DNA of 64,000 nt from Novosphingobium lindaniclasticum LE124 (GTDB lineage: Bacteria; Pseudomonadota; Alphaproteobacteria; Sphingomonadales; Sphingomonadaceae). The DNA lies in assembly GCF_000445125.1 (NCBI RefSeq), contig NZ_ATHL01000019.1, positions 1 through 64,000 of the forward strand. Reading direction: 5' to 3'. Both the position numbers and the translations under genes were made by a program. Shown here piece by piece: positions 8,396-17,138 of the stretch. The number at the start of each line of letters is the position of its first letter. Positions within the stretch are counted from its first letter, which is position 1. The notes under the pieces are model-generated. The model had not been told where the DNA came from. It saw nothing but the letters and a program-made list of their open reading frames with translations, and made no database searches.

Positions 8396-9136
8396 TTATC
8401 GGCGATCGCCCAGAAAGCTCAGCAGGAACTGGAACATGTTGATGAAGTCCAGGTAGAGGCTGAGCGCGCCCATGATCACGGCCTTGCCGAGGAATTCGGT
8501 GCCGCGAAGCTGCGCGTACTGGTTCTTGAGCATCTGCGTGTCGTAGGCGGTGAGGCCCGCGAAAATCAGGACGCCCAGCACCGAGATCGCCAGCTGGAGC
8601 ACGGTCGAACCCACGAAGATATTGATCAGCATTGCAATCAGAATGCCGAACAGACCCATGATCAGGAACGTGCCGAAGCCCGAGAGGTCCTTCTTGGTGG
8701 TGTAGCCGAACAGGCTGAGGCCCGCGAACGAGGCTGCCGTCGCGAAGAAGGTGGTGGCGATCGAGGTAGCCGTGAAGGCCAGGAAGATCGTCGAGAGCGA
8801 CAGGCCCATGACCACGCAGAAGGCCCAGTAGAGCATCTGCAGCGTCGAGGTCTTCATCCGGTTCAGGCCGAAGTTCATCGCCATCACGAACCCGAGCGGT
8901 GCCAGCATGACAACCCAGCGCAGCGGCGTCGTCAAAACCTGCATGGCCATGCCGGAATTCGCAAAGACCAGCGCCACGATACCCGAAAGCAGCACGCCCG
9001 AGGCCATGTAGTTGTAGATGGACAGCATGTAGCTGCGCAGGCCCGCGTCATACGTGGCCCGGCCGGCTTCGCGTCCGTCAAGGCTCGGAGACGCACCGAA
9101 GCCCGTGCGGGGCTGGGGGTCGTTCCAATTCGCCAT
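8396..9136 (-). CDS. Bax inhibitor-1/YccA family membrane protein
   Basis: The 246-residue product has a hydrophilic N-terminus of about 35 residues and then seven closely spaced membrane segments (about 38-240), the usual BI-1 arrangement. Family features include the FGLNRM segment, LSTIFLAFT and the C-terminal DTQMLKNQY followed by ALSLYLDFINMFQFLL. Bacterial BI-1 proteins include YccA, which modulates FtsH, and BsYetJ, a pH-sensitive calcium leak channel; which role applies here is unknown. It has its own strong terminator downstream. proC lies 145 bp upstream in the same direction. Confidence 0.92.
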   Translation of the reverse strand: MANWNDPQPRTGFGASPSLDGREAGRATYDAGLRSYMLSIYNYMASGVLLSGIVALVFANSGMAMQVLTTPLRWVVMLAPLGFVMAMNFGLNRMKTSTLQMLYWAFCVVMGLSLSTIFLAFTATSIATTFFATAASFAGLSLFGYTTKKDLSGFGTFLIMGLFGILIAMLINIFVGSTVLQLAISVLGVLIFAGLTAYDTQMLKNQYAQLRGTEFLGKAVIMGALSLYLDFINMFQFLLSFLGDRR

Positions 9137-9281
9137 TTCAAACTCCCTTACGCGGGCGCCAGCGAAATGCAGCGCCCGACTGGCTGGAATATCGGCTGTC
9201 CGCAGCGGGAATTCAAGGAAAACCGGTCCATCTACATTGTGTCAAAATGTAAAAAATTGCCGGAAGCGAAGAGTGAGAACT

Positions 9282-10091
9282 TCAGCCCTGGCGCGCCTCT
9301 GCGGCCATTTCGGCATTGCGGTCGCGCGAGGCGGCCATCGTGGCGGCGATCAATCGCGTCAGCGCGGCGTCCGCGTCGAGCACGTTCATGCCGGCACGGG
9401 TCGATCCGCCGGGGCTGGCGACCTTGTCCGCCAGGTCGCCGGGTGACAACGGCGAAGCGGCCGCAAGCTGGGCCGCGCCTTCGACCATCGCCACGGCAAG
9501 CCGCTGCGCCTGTCCTTCATCGAGGCCCAGCGCGGCTCCGCCTGCGGCGAGAGCGTCGATGAACCGGTAGACGAAAGCAGGACCGCACCCGGCCAGAGCG
9601 GTCACGGAATCGAACAGGGCCTCTTCCGCCAGCCATTCCGGCGTGCCCAGGTGCGCCATCATCGCAGTGACGGCAGCACGGCCGCTTTCGTCCAGCCCGC
9701 GCGAATCGAGCGCGATGGGCGATTTGCCAATGGCGGCGGCCAGATTGGGCATGATCCGCACGATCGCTCCGGCATCCGGGAAACGCGCGGCGAGGCTGTC
9801 GAACTCCACTCCGGCGAGGATCGAGAAGAGCGCCGTCCGGGGCCCGACCAGAGGGGCGATCGCGGGGGCGGCATCATCCAGTCCCTGCGGCTTGATGCCG
9901 AGCATGACGGCGTCGAAATGCCCCTCGCCCGGCAGGTCCTGCAGCAGGGTCACGCCTTGCGGCGCTTCGGCGCGGCGCGGATCGACGATAGTGAAGCGTT
10001 CCGCAGGAATGCCGCCGTTCAGCCAGCCCTCGAGCATGGCGCCGGCCATGTTACCGCAACCGACCAGCAGGATGTTCTCAAAGCGATCCAT
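9282..10091 (-). CDS. proC: Pyrroline-5-carboxylate reductase
   Basis: The 269-residue product reduces pyrroline-5-carboxylate to proline with NAD(P)H. An N-terminal Rossmann fold carries VGCGNMAGAM (about residues 9-18), and the family signature is seen in VTALAGCGPAFVYRFIDAL (about 156-174) and VASPGGSTRAGM near the C-terminus. I placed the start at the ATG of MDRFENILL (10091), where AAGGGGAACGAG provides a ribosome-binding site; a frame extending 15 codons upstream is probably not translated. The last residues overlap no neighbour. proB lies at 2.8-4.0 kb in the same direction. The YbjN-like gene is about 150 bp upstream. Confidence 0.93.
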   Translation of the reverse strand: MDRFENILLVGCGNMAGAMLEGWLNGGIPAERFTIVDPRRAEAPQGVTLLQDLPGEGHFDAVMLGIKPQGLDDAAPAIAPLVGPRTALFSILAGVEFDSLAARFPDAGAIVRIMPNLAAAIGKSPIALDSRGLDESGRAAVTAMMAHLGTPEWLAEEALFDSVTALAGCGPAFVYRFIDALAAGGAALGLDEGQAQRLAVAMVEGAAQLAAASPLSPGDLADKVASPGGSTRAGMNVLDADAALTRLIAATMAASRDRNAEMAAEARQG

Positions 10092-10238
10092 CTCGTTCCC
10101 CTTACGCGGAAATACGCGCTCCATTGCACCGTGCATTGCGCTTAGGGAAGCGCCGGAAAGCTGCCAAGTCCGTAAGGCAGGATAGCCGCCGCCGTCATTG
10201 CCCGGGGTGAGCGAAGCACCGAAACGCGCCGAACCGCA

Positions 10239-10757
10239 TCAGGCTTCTCCGGCCGCGTCGATCATCGCGGCGGCCAATGCTTCGGTCGGCGTCTTGTCGC
10301 CCCAGAGGATGAACTGGAAAACGGGATAGAACCGGTCGCATTCCTCGATCGCGGCCTCTACCACGGTCTGCGCCTGGCCGGGTCCGAGCAGCCCGTCCTC
10401 GCCCAGCATCAACCCGTGGCGATAGAGCACCACGCCGCTGCTGGACCAGGTGTCGAAATGGCCGACCCAGATCTGCTCGTTGATGAGGGCCAAAGCCTCG
10501 AACATGGCCTGCCGCTTGCTGTCGGCGACGCGGATGTCGGGCAGGCAGAGCAATTGCAAGACCCGGTCCTCCGCCCGCCAGACCGCCTGGATCTGATAAG
10601 TGGCCCAGGCACCCTTCACTTCCGCGGAGATCTCGTCCTCACCGGCGTGGTCGAACGCCCAGTCGCGGGCCTCGAACAGCGACGCCAGCATTTCGATCGG
10701 AGCGGATTCGTCCTCCCGGCCGATGTCGTCCTGTACCGTTCTCATGATTTCCGACAT
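10239..10757 (-). CDS. YbjN-like protein (type III secretion chaperone-like fold)
   Basis: The 172-residue product resembles the YbjN domain family, whose members look like small chaperone folds but whose function is poorly defined. It is soluble, acidic at the N-terminus (DDIGREDES), with a predicted alternation of helices and strands: MLASLFEARDWAF, WATYQIQAVWR, RVLQLLCLPD, an INEQIWVGHFD stretch and a C-terminal FYPVFQFILWG segment followed by an Ala-rich helix. The start ATG at 10757 has a GGAGGG 4-5 bases upstream, which argues against the longer frame. It precedes proC in the same direction, an arrangement I believe recurs in sphingomonads. Confidence 0.75.
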   Translation of the reverse strand: MSEIMRTVQDDIGREDESAPIEMLASLFEARDWAFDHAGEDEISAEVKGAWATYQIQAVWRAEDRVLQLLCLPDIRVADSKRQAMFEALALINEQIWVGHFDTWSSSGVVLYRHGLMLGEDGLLGPGQAQTVVEAAIEECDRFYPVFQFILWGDKTPTEALAAAMIDAAGEA

Positions 10758-10949
10758 TTGCCCTCCGCGACGCGAGGTGCCATGGATGCTTCGCCAGAGG
10801 GGGCAAGCACAATCCGGGTCATGCGATCGCCTGCGCAAAACTGCACAAGCCTGTTTACAGGATGTGGATAAGGCGAAACGCTCTCGATTTCCGACGCTTC
10901 GATGACATCGCGGCGCGCTGGAGCGCTCCGGCGAACCCGCACGGTTCCG

Positions 10950-12935
10950 TCAATCGGCGGAGAGCGGATCGACGACCTGGCCGGCGGGGCTGGTCCAGGG
11001 CAAGGCATCGGAGAAGCCCTGCTTGCGGGCATCGGCCATGAAGGCACTGGCTGCCTTCTGGGTGGCGAACGGTCCCACGAGCATGCGGTTCGTGCGCCCC
11101 ATTTCGCTGACGTAGACCTCGCGCCCCTTGAACAGCGCGGGCGACTGCTTGGTGTAGCGGCGCCAATCGAATGCGATCGCCGCCTTGTTCCGGCCCACCC
11201 CGATCTGCACCCAGATGCGGCTGGGATGCGACGGCGGAGCCGGCTTCTTGGCCTTGGCGGCTTCCGCCTTGGCCTTGGCGATTTCGGCCTTGGTCCTGGG
11301 CTTTGCCTTGCCGGCGGCGGCTTCCTCGTCCTCGACGGACTTGGCATTGGCCTTGGCGTTCGATTTCTCCTTGGGATCGGCCTTGGCGGCCGACTTCTCC
11401 GCCGGCTTTGGCGCTTCCGGATCGGGCTTGGGTGCCTCGATCTTCGGGGCCGGCGGACGAGCCGGCTCGATCTGCCGAATGTCGACAGCGCCGACGGCGG
11501 GCATGATCTGCATCGTCGGTTTGCCGAGATCCGCGAAGATCTGCTCCAGCGAGAGCTGCTGCGCGCTGGGTTCGGGCGGCGCTTCCGCGACCGTCGGCTT
11601 GGCGGGCACGGCCTGAGCGAGAGTGCCTGCCACACGCGCCGGTGCGGCAGGTGCTGTCGAGGTCGGGCCTGTCGAGGGAGGGACTGTCGAGGGAGGGACT
11701 GTCGAGGTCGGCGTTGCGACGGGCAGAGCGCGACTGGACGCGGACGCGATCGGAGCGGGTGACGCTACGGCCTGGGAAGCCGCGGATACGGCGGGCTTGG
11801 CATGGATCGGCGGCAGTTCGCCCGTCGCGGCGGCGCCGCGTTCGATCGTCGGCATCGGCTCGGGCGGAGCTACCCGCGCGGGCTCCGCTCCGGCGCTTGG
11901 CGCGGTCGTCCGCGCGGAATTGGCGCGTCCCGCGCCGAGACGATAGGAACCGGTCGCAGGTGCAGACGCGACCCGCGCGCCGGTGCGGGAGCCGCCCTTC
12001 CTGGTGTTTGTGGATGTCTTCGCCGGGCGAGCGGCTGCGGCCGAACTGCCGCTGCCAAGCGCTTCGCCGCGTGGCACGAGATTGGCGTCCGCTCGGGCGA
12101 TCTGCTGCGACTTGTAGGCGGCGATCCGCGCATCGTCGTTGCCGATTTCAGAAGCGCGCGGGAATTTGCCGAGGTTCGCCGCCGCCGCCTGCTGGGCGCG
12201 GGTCAGGCGTGGCATATAGCGCAAGTAAGGCGCGATGTTCTGCGCGAGCTGGGGCGGCAGTATCGTGTTCGAGACCTCGACCGCCTGTTTGGTGTCTCCC
12301 GCGATCGCCAGCGAGAAAGCCCTCGTGCGCCAGCCCGGCTTGTCCTGCTTGCGCAGCAGCGGCATGATCGTCGCTTCCGAAGCCTTCGCATCGCCCGCGA
12401 TGGCCTGGCTGATGGCCAGGCGCATGCGTACTTCCTCATCGTTCACGCCGCCGATCGCCAGCATATAGTAACGCTGCGCCGCTGCATTGTCGCCCACGAG
12501 GTCGTAAGCCAGCCCGCGGTCGGCGGCCAGTTGCGCCGTGCTGGCTCCAGCCCGCTCGGCTTCCGCGAAAAGCGGCAGGGCCGCCACCGGATCCCCGCTT
12601 TGCGCCAGGGAGGCCGCAAGCCCCGCCTTGATCCGCGCGTTGCCGCCGGAGATCTCGTCGGCACGGCGGTAGAACCCGATCGCGGCGTCGAAATCGCCGA
12701 GTTTACGCGCCGCGTCACCCGCATCGATCAGCGCCGAAACGTCGCGCGGATCGCGGCCCAACCGTGCCAGCGCCGCTTGCAGTTTCTGCTGGTCGGCACT
12801 CGGCAGCGCCTGGACCACCGGTGCGGCAGACGCGGTAAAAGCGGCGGACGACAGAGCCAAGGCAGGCACGGCCAGCGCGACGGAGGTGGCGGCCGAGACC
12901 AGCCATTTGCTCGAAACCCGCTGACGTAACCGCAA
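10950..12935 (-). CDS. TPR and SPOR domain protein
   Basis: The 661-residue product starts with a signal peptide (hydrophobic core to about residue 37, ending SAA-APV). A helical region of about 45-270 follows with tetratricopeptide-like repeats (for example ALIDAGDAARKLGDFDAAIGFYRRA). About 300 residues of Pro/Ala/Ser/Lys-rich, low-complexity linker come next, then a C-terminal SPOR domain (about 573-650; IWVQIGVG, VGPFATQKAASAFMADARKQGF). SPOR domains bind denuded septal peptidoglycan, so a role at the division site is likely. The position just downstream of ftsZ, in the same direction, fits. The start is a TTG with AGAAGG about 11 bases upstream; it gives a good signal peptide but remains uncertain. 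Four 15-bp tandem repeats lie inside the linker. Confidence 0.85.
   Translation of the reverse strand: MRLRQRVSSKWLVSAATSVALAVPALALSSAAFTASAAPVVQALPSADQQKLQAALARLGRDPRDVSALIDAGDAARKLGDFDAAIGFYRRADEISGGNARIKAGLAASLAQSGDPVAALPLFAEAERAGASTAQLAADRGLAYDLVGDNAAAQRYYMLAIGGVNDEEVRMRLAISQAIAGDAKASEATIMPLLRKQDKPGWRTRAFSLAIAGDTKQAVEVSNTILPPQLAQNIAPYLRYMPRLTRAQQAAAANLGKFPRASEIGNDDARIAAYKSQQIARADANLVPRGEALGSGSSAAAARPAKTSTNTRKGGSRTGARVASAPATGSYRLGAGRANSARTTAPSAGAEPARVAPPEPMPTIERGAAATGELPPIHAKPAVSAASQAVASPAPIASASSRALPVATPTSTVPPSTVPPSTGPTSTAPAAPARVAGTLAQAVPAKPTVAEAPPEPSAQQLSLEQIFADLGKPTMQIMPAVGAVDIRQIEPARPPAPKIEAPKPDPEAPKPAEKSAAKADPKEKSNAKANAKSVEDEEAAAGKAKPRTKAEIAKAKAEAAKAKKPAPPSHPSRIWVQIGVGRNKAAIAFDWRRYTKQSPALFKGREVYVSEMGRTNRMLVGPFATQKAASAFMADARKQGFSDALPWTSPAGQVVDPLSAD
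11654..11713 (-). repeat. 15-bp tandem repeat, four units, inside the TPR/SPOR gene
   Basis: Four units of 15 bp (plus-strand unit CTGTCGAGG followed by GAGGGA or TCGGGC) run without interruption. On the coding strand each unit gives five residues of the type PSTVP or PSTGP, so copy number can change without a frameshift. They sit in the disordered linker between TPR and SPOR regions. Confidence 0.85.
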
Positions 12936-13060
12936 AACCCGCGCAACCTTCTCTTATACGCGCGAAGGCCCGAACGCACTCGGGCCTCGCCACTCTTCAC
13001 TGTGCCGACCTGCACAAGACCGGTCTTCCGCCTATGCCCGGCCGATCATGAACCTTGCGA

Positions 13061-13120
13061 AAACGGGCGGAAATCGGGTCCCGTCACTCTCTGGCGTGAC
13101 GGGAGACCGGCTTTCCGCCC
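13061..13120 (-). terminator. Intrinsic terminator after ftsZ
   Basis: On the minus strand a compound hairpin (outer stem GGGCGGAAA with TTTCCGCCC, inner stem CCCGTCAC with GTGACGGG) is followed by GTTTTCG. It begins 8 bp after the ftsZ stop and probably ends the dcw transcript before the SPOR gene. Confidence 0.8.
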
Positions 13121-13127
13121 ATCGTCC

Positions 13128-14711
13128 TTACTGGTTGTTCTGACGGCCGAGGAAACGCGGAATGCTGATCGAACCGCCGTCGTCATCGTCGCCCGCAGGC
13201 TCTGCCGGAGCCGCCTTGGGGCGGGACAGGCTTGTCATGCGCTCGAACAGAGTGCTTCCACCTGCCGGCCGGGCCGGAGCGGGCTGAACCGGCGCCGGAG
13301 CCGGGGCCGGCTCGGGCGCACGGGAGACGGCCTGGCCGCCGTTCAGCCGCAATTCGTCCTGCTCGCGCTGGGCGCCTGCAGAGAACTGCGGGGCCGCGTG
13401 CTGAGGCGCCGAATAATGCGGCGCAGCGGGCGCCTGCGCGGCGGCGCGATCGAGCGATTCCGCACCGCCATTGCGCAGTCCGGCATAAGCGACGGGGGCT
13501 TCCTGTTCGACTTCCTGGCTGGCGCCCAGTTCCAGTTCGAAGGGCTCGGCCGCTTCCGGGGCGGGCGTCGAAAGCTCGAACGGTTCGGAAGCCGGAGCGG
13601 CAGGCGCAGGAGGAACGGCAGCGGCCGGAGCCGGGGTGACGAGCGGAGCCGGCGCGCTGGGCACCGGACGCGAGACCATCGGGCGCACCGGGCCGCGCGA
13701 AGTGCTGAGGTTCAGCGGGCGCGAGGCAATTTCGGCCATTTCCGTCGTCTGCTCTATGCCGGTGGCGACCACCGAGACGCGGATCTTGCCCTGAAGATCG
13801 GGGTTGAAGGCCGAGCCCCAGATGATGTTGGCATCGGGATCGACCAGCTCGCGGATGTGGTTCGCGGCTTCGTCGACTTCGAGCAGCTTCATGTCGTCGC
13901 CGCCGATGATCGAGATGATCACGCCCTTGGCGCCCTGCATCGACACGCCGTCGAGCAGCGGGTTGGCGATGGCACGTTCGGCCGCCTCGAGCGCGCGGTT
14001 CGGGCCTTCACCCTCGCCCGTGCCCATCATCGCCTTGCCCATCTCGCCCATGACCGAGCGGACGTCCGCGAAGTCGAGGTTGATGAGGCCCGGCATGATC
14101 ATCAGGTCGGTGATCGAGCGCACGCCCTGCTGGAGCACTTCGTCGGCCAGCGAGAACGCTTCCTTGAAGGTGGTTTCCGCCTTGGCGACCAGGAACAGGT
14201 TCTGGTTCGGAATGACGATCAGCGTATCGACGTGCTTCTGAAGCTCCTCGATGCCCGCGTCGGCCGAGCGCATGCGGCGCGTGCCTTCGAACATGAAGGG
14301 CTTGGAAACCACGCCGACGGTCAGCACGCCCTTGGCGCGCGCGGCCTGCGCGATGATCGGCGCGGCGCCGGTGCCGGTGCCGCCGCCCATGCCGGCGGCG
14401 ATGAACACCATGTGGACGCCTTCGAGCAGGCGCTCGATGTCCTCGATGGTTTCCTCCGCGGCTGCGCGGCCCACTTCCGGACGCGCGCCGGCACCCAGGC
14501 CCTGCGTGATTTCCGGACCGAGCTGGATGCGCGTTTCCGCGATCGAATTGTTGAGCGCCTGGGCGTCGGTATTGGCGACGACGAAGTCCACGCCCTCGAT
14601 CTGGGCCTGGATCATGTTGGCGATGGCGTTGCCGCCGGCACCGCCCACGCCGATGACGACAATCCGCGGACGAAGCTCTTCGATCGCCGGCGGTCCGATG
14701 TTGATGCTCAT
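13128..14711 (-). CDS. ftsZ: Cell division protein FtsZ
   Basis: The 527-residue product is the tubulin-like GTPase that forms the cytoplasmic Z-ring. The GTP-binding domain (about 12-200) has GVGGAGGNA and the tubulin signature GGGTGTGA near residue 107. The T7 synergy loop NLDFADV follows near 210, and the C-terminal tubulin domain ends near 318. About 190 residues of Ala/Pro/Glu-rich linker come next, and the last residues contain IPRFLGRQ, the conserved peptide that binds FtsA and other partners. The protein is long, as in other alphaproteobacteria, because of this linker. Start: ATG with AGGAGA upstream. A candidate promoter lies in the 169 bp between ftsA and ftsZ, so ftsZ may also be expressed independently of the cluster. 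Confidence 0.98.
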   Translation of the reverse strand: MSINIGPPAIEELRPRIVVIGVGGAGGNAIANMIQAQIEGVDFVVANTDAQALNNSIAETRIQLGPEITQGLGAGARPEVGRAAAEETIEDIERLLEGVHMVFIAAGMGGGTGTGAAPIIAQAARAKGVLTVGVVSKPFMFEGTRRMRSADAGIEELQKHVDTLIVIPNQNLFLVAKAETTFKEAFSLADEVLQQGVRSITDLMIMPGLINLDFADVRSVMGEMGKAMMGTGEGEGPNRALEAAERAIANPLLDGVSMQGAKGVIISIIGGDDMKLLEVDEAANHIRELVDPDANIIWGSAFNPDLQGKIRVSVVATGIEQTTEMAEIASRPLNLSTSRGPVRPMVSRPVPSAPAPLVTPAPAAAVPPAPAAPASEPFELSTPAPEAAEPFELELGASQEVEQEAPVAYAGLRNGGAESLDRAAAQAPAAPHYSAPQHAAPQFSAGAQREQDELRLNGGQAVSRAPEPAPAPAPVQPAPARPAGGSTLFERMTSLSRPKAAPAEPAGDDDDGGSISIPRFLGRQNNQ

Positions 14712-14754
14712 TTCGTTCTCCTGGCAGGCACGTGCGCGAAGAAATTTACCTTGA

Positions 14755-14784
14755 CTAGCCTGATTGCACGCCAGCCTCTGTCAA
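14755..14784 (-). promoter_or_regulatory. Candidate ftsZ promoter
   Basis: The 169-bp ftsA-ftsZ gap holds a perfect TTGACA (minus strand, 14784-14779). An AGGCTA or TAGTCA-like -10 follows about 17-20 bp later, and the ftsZ ATG lies about 70 bp from the -35 box. The -10 is poor, so this is only a candidate. Internal ftsZ promoters are common in dcw clusters. Confidence 0.4.
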
Positions 14785-14880
14785 GGCAAAGCGTGGAGCC
14801 CTGTTGTCCACAGGCGAAACCGCCAATTCCCGCCAATTGCGGCGTCCGCGTCGCAGGAATTGCACGACTGGCCAAAGTGC

Positions 14881-16161
14881 TCAAAAGTATTCTCTCAAAG
14901 CTCTATAGACGCGATTGACGACACCCAAGCCGCTGTAACGAACTGTTCCCTGGCGGTTCTTGCCGAACGTGCGGATGTCGATGGGATCGGCGGCGGCGTA
15001 GAGGACGAGGCCCGCCAGCGTGGAAAAGCCCGGTTTCACGTGCGCTTCGGCGAGCCCGGAAAGATGCGGCACCCGGCCGATTCGCACCGGCTTCCCGAGT
15101 GCGGCCTGCGCATAGTCGGCCAGGCCCACCAGCTCCGCGCCGCCGCCGGTGAAGACCACCTGCTTGCCGCGCTGGGCGTTGAAACGCATCAACTTGAGCG
15201 CCTTGTTGATTTCTTCCATCAGGATGCCGAGCTGGCCGGTGATCACCCCGATCAACTCCGCGCGCGGGATGCGGTTCTTGTCGTCGGCGTGGCGGGCGAT
15301 CGGCCCGGTGCCCTCCTCGCCCGGCGCATTGACGGGAATCATCTCGCGGTGATCGTGCGGGCTGGCGATGGCCGAGCCGTTGACGCACTTGAGGCGCTCG
15401 GCTTGGAAGCGACGGATGCCGAAGGCGGAGGCGACCGCGTCGGTGATGTCCGCAGAACCCATCGGGATCGAGATCATGTCGATCAGGAGCCCATGCGAAT
15501 AGACCGCGACATTGGTGACTTCCGCGCCGAATTCGACCAGCGCGACACCGAGATCGCGCTCCTCGGGAGAGAGGCAGGCCTGCCCCGCCGCGATAGGCGA
15601 GCCGACCACCGCCTCGACCTCCAGATGGGCGCACTGCACCGCCTCGGTGAGATTGCGGATCGGCGCACCGTCGGCCAGCACGATGTGGATATCGACGCCG
15701 AGCCGCTCGGCATGGAGGCCGGTCGGATTGCCGACGCCATGGGCGCCGTCGAGGCGATATTGCGCGGGCTGCGCATGAAGCACCATGCGGCCGTCCGGCT
15801 GGATCACTTCCCGTGCCGAGATCAGCAGCTGATCGATGTCCTCCTGCTCGATGCGGCGCCCGCCGATCTCGGCATCGAACTGGTCGATCCGGCTGGCGAG
15901 CCCTGCGCCCGAACAGCCGATCCAGACTTTGGACACGCTGGTATCGGCCATCTTCTCGGCCCGGTCGATGGCATCGCGCACCGCATAAGTCGCTGCCGCC
16001 ATGTCGGTGACATAGCCGCGCTTGATGCCCTGGCTGGCACGATGGCCGGAGCCGAGCACGATCATGTCGCCCATCTCCGACATGCCCGCGACGATCGCGG
16101 AAATGCGGAAGGAGCCGATGTTGACCGCGCCGAAGACGCGGGTGATGCGCGGCGGCGCCAT
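14881..16161 (-). CDS. ftsA: Cell division protein FtsA
   Basis: The 426-residue product is the actin-like protein that tethers FtsZ to the membrane. The ATPase core begins at VFGAVNIGSFRISAIVAG. The FtsA-specific 1C/SHS2-type region covers about 90-170, the phosphate motif ALVEFGAEVTNV lies near 205-215, and the nucleotide pocket VVFTGGGAELVG is near 340-350. The C-terminal RVYRALREYF is an amphipathic helix of the kind that inserts into the membrane. I placed the start at 16161, where ATG overlaps the ftsQ stop as TAATG; a much longer upstream frame lies inside ftsQ and is not expected to be translated. Length fits the family (about 420). Confidence 0.96.
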   Translation of the reverse strand: MAPPRITRVFGAVNIGSFRISAIVAGMSEMGDMIVLGSGHRASQGIKRGYVTDMAAATYAVRDAIDRAEKMADTSVSKVWIGCSGAGLASRIDQFDAEIGGRRIEQEDIDQLLISAREVIQPDGRMVLHAQPAQYRLDGAHGVGNPTGLHAERLGVDIHIVLADGAPIRNLTEAVQCAHLEVEAVVGSPIAAGQACLSPEERDLGVALVEFGAEVTNVAVYSHGLLIDMISIPMGSADITDAVASAFGIRRFQAERLKCVNGSAIASPHDHREMIPVNAPGEEGTGPIARHADDKNRIPRAELIGVITGQLGILMEEINKALKLMRFNAQRGKQVVFTGGGAELVGLADYAQAALGKPVRIGRVPHLSGLAEAHVKPGFSTLAGLVLYAAADPIDIRTFGKNRQGTVRYSGLGVVNRVYRALREYF

Positions 16162-17138
16162 TACTGCTCCTCCGCCGCGACGGCAGTGGTGGCGGCCGTG
16201 GCCCCGCTCGCTTCTGTCCCCGTATGCGGCACTGCCCCCGCCTTCATTGCCAATTCCTGTCCTTCGCCGTCCGGCACCCGCAAGTAGATCCGGTCCTTCG
16301 CCCGCATGTCGATAGCCGTCACTTTGCCGCCGATCAGCCGGTTGGTGCCGTCGAGCCGCGCGAAAGTCACCAGCGCGCTGGCGGATTCGGTATCGCCTTC
16401 CGGCAGCGCCAGCACCTGCCCGGTCTGAAACGTCAGATTCCAGCGACGGTTGCCGATCCATTCGGCTTCCTGCACTTTCGGCTGAAGCGCGGGCGCGGCT
16501 TCCAGCAAGTGGCCAAGCTGCGTCACCTGCTGGCCCGCCCCAGGGCCGGAGACGATCAGCTTGCCCTTGGCGTCCTTGCGGTTGATCGCTTCGAGTTCCT
16601 GCCCGGTCTCGTCGATCAGCATGAAACGATCAGCCTTGCGCAGCACGGCATGCGGCTCGCGCTCGACGATATCGATCACCAGCGTGTCGGGAAGTTGCCT
16701 TGAAACGCGTGCATCCTTGACCCACGAGAGGCCGAGCAGTTCGCCGCGCAGCCCGTCGAGATCGACCTGGGTCATTGCCCGGTCGCGCTCTGCGAGGGCT
16801 TTCTCGTAGACTTTCAACTCGTTGAGATTCTTCACCCCGCGCACTTCGACGCGCTTCACCTCGAACCCGGCATTGGCGGCGACTTGCGCGAACTGCTTGC
16901 CCGCCAGCATCGGCACGCCTGCCGCATTGGCCACGACCCAGACGAGCAGCCCCGCGCCGCCGAGGATGGCGACGAGGAAGATCTTGTGAAGGTGCTCCTC
17001 GGTGAAGGGCAGCCAGCTCATCACCGTATCGACGGCAGTGCCGCTGGTCGCCTTGGCCTGACGCACTTTCGCCTTGGTGTTCTGGGCCGCTGCGGCCTTT
17101 CGCGCTGTCTTCGGCTTGCGCCGGATCGTCTGGCTCAT
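16161..17138 (-). CDS. ftsQ: Cell division protein FtsQ
   Basis: The 325-residue product is a bitopic inner-membrane divisome protein that links FtsL/FtsB to the early ring. A basic cytoplasmic tail (RRKPKTARKAAA) precedes one membrane segment near residues 52-75 (HKIFLVAILGGAGLLVWVV). The periplasmic part begins with a POTRA domain (about 90-160: VKRVEVRGVKNL, GLSWVKDARVSRQLPDTL, IVEREPHAVL), followed by the FtsQ domain (about 165-290). The last 30 residues are Ala/Thr-rich. Start: ATG at 17138, overlapping the ddl stop as ATGA; the frame further upstream overlaps ddl. Its stop overlaps ftsA. Confidence 0.95.
   Translation of the reverse strand: MSQTIRRKPKTARKAAAAQNTKAKVRQAKATSGTAVDTVMSWLPFTEEHLHKIFLVAILGGAGLLVWVVANAAGVPMLAGKQFAQVAANAGFEVKRVEVRGVKNLNELKVYEKALAERDRAMTQVDLDGLRGELLGLSWVKDARVSRQLPDTLVIDIVEREPHAVLRKADRFMLIDETGQELEAINRKDAKGKLIVSGPGAGQQVTQLGHLLEAAPALQPKVQEAEWIGNRRWNLTFQTGQVLALPEGDTESASALVTFARLDGTNRLIGGKVTAIDMRAKDRIYLRVPDGEGQELAMKAGAVPHTGTEASGATAATTAVAAEEQ

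Noticed and set aside
9216..9245. TTGACA on the minus strand as the BI-1 promoter
   Set aside because: The -35 is perfect, but no acceptable -10 is found 16-18 bp later.
10864..10872. A perfect TTATCCACA DnaA box (minus strand) upstream of the YbjN-like gene
   Set aside because: A single 9-mer is expected by chance about once in a window of this size; no cluster of boxes, A+T-rich stretch or origin-type genes nearby.
13002..14918. A 638-codon frame on the plus strand opposite ftsZ
   Set aside because: Antisense shadow of a clear ftsZ gene in high-G+C DNA; Arg/Gly/Asp-rich with no recognisable domain. The same applies to long plus-strand frames opposite murB-ddl, murC, murD, murF and ftsI.
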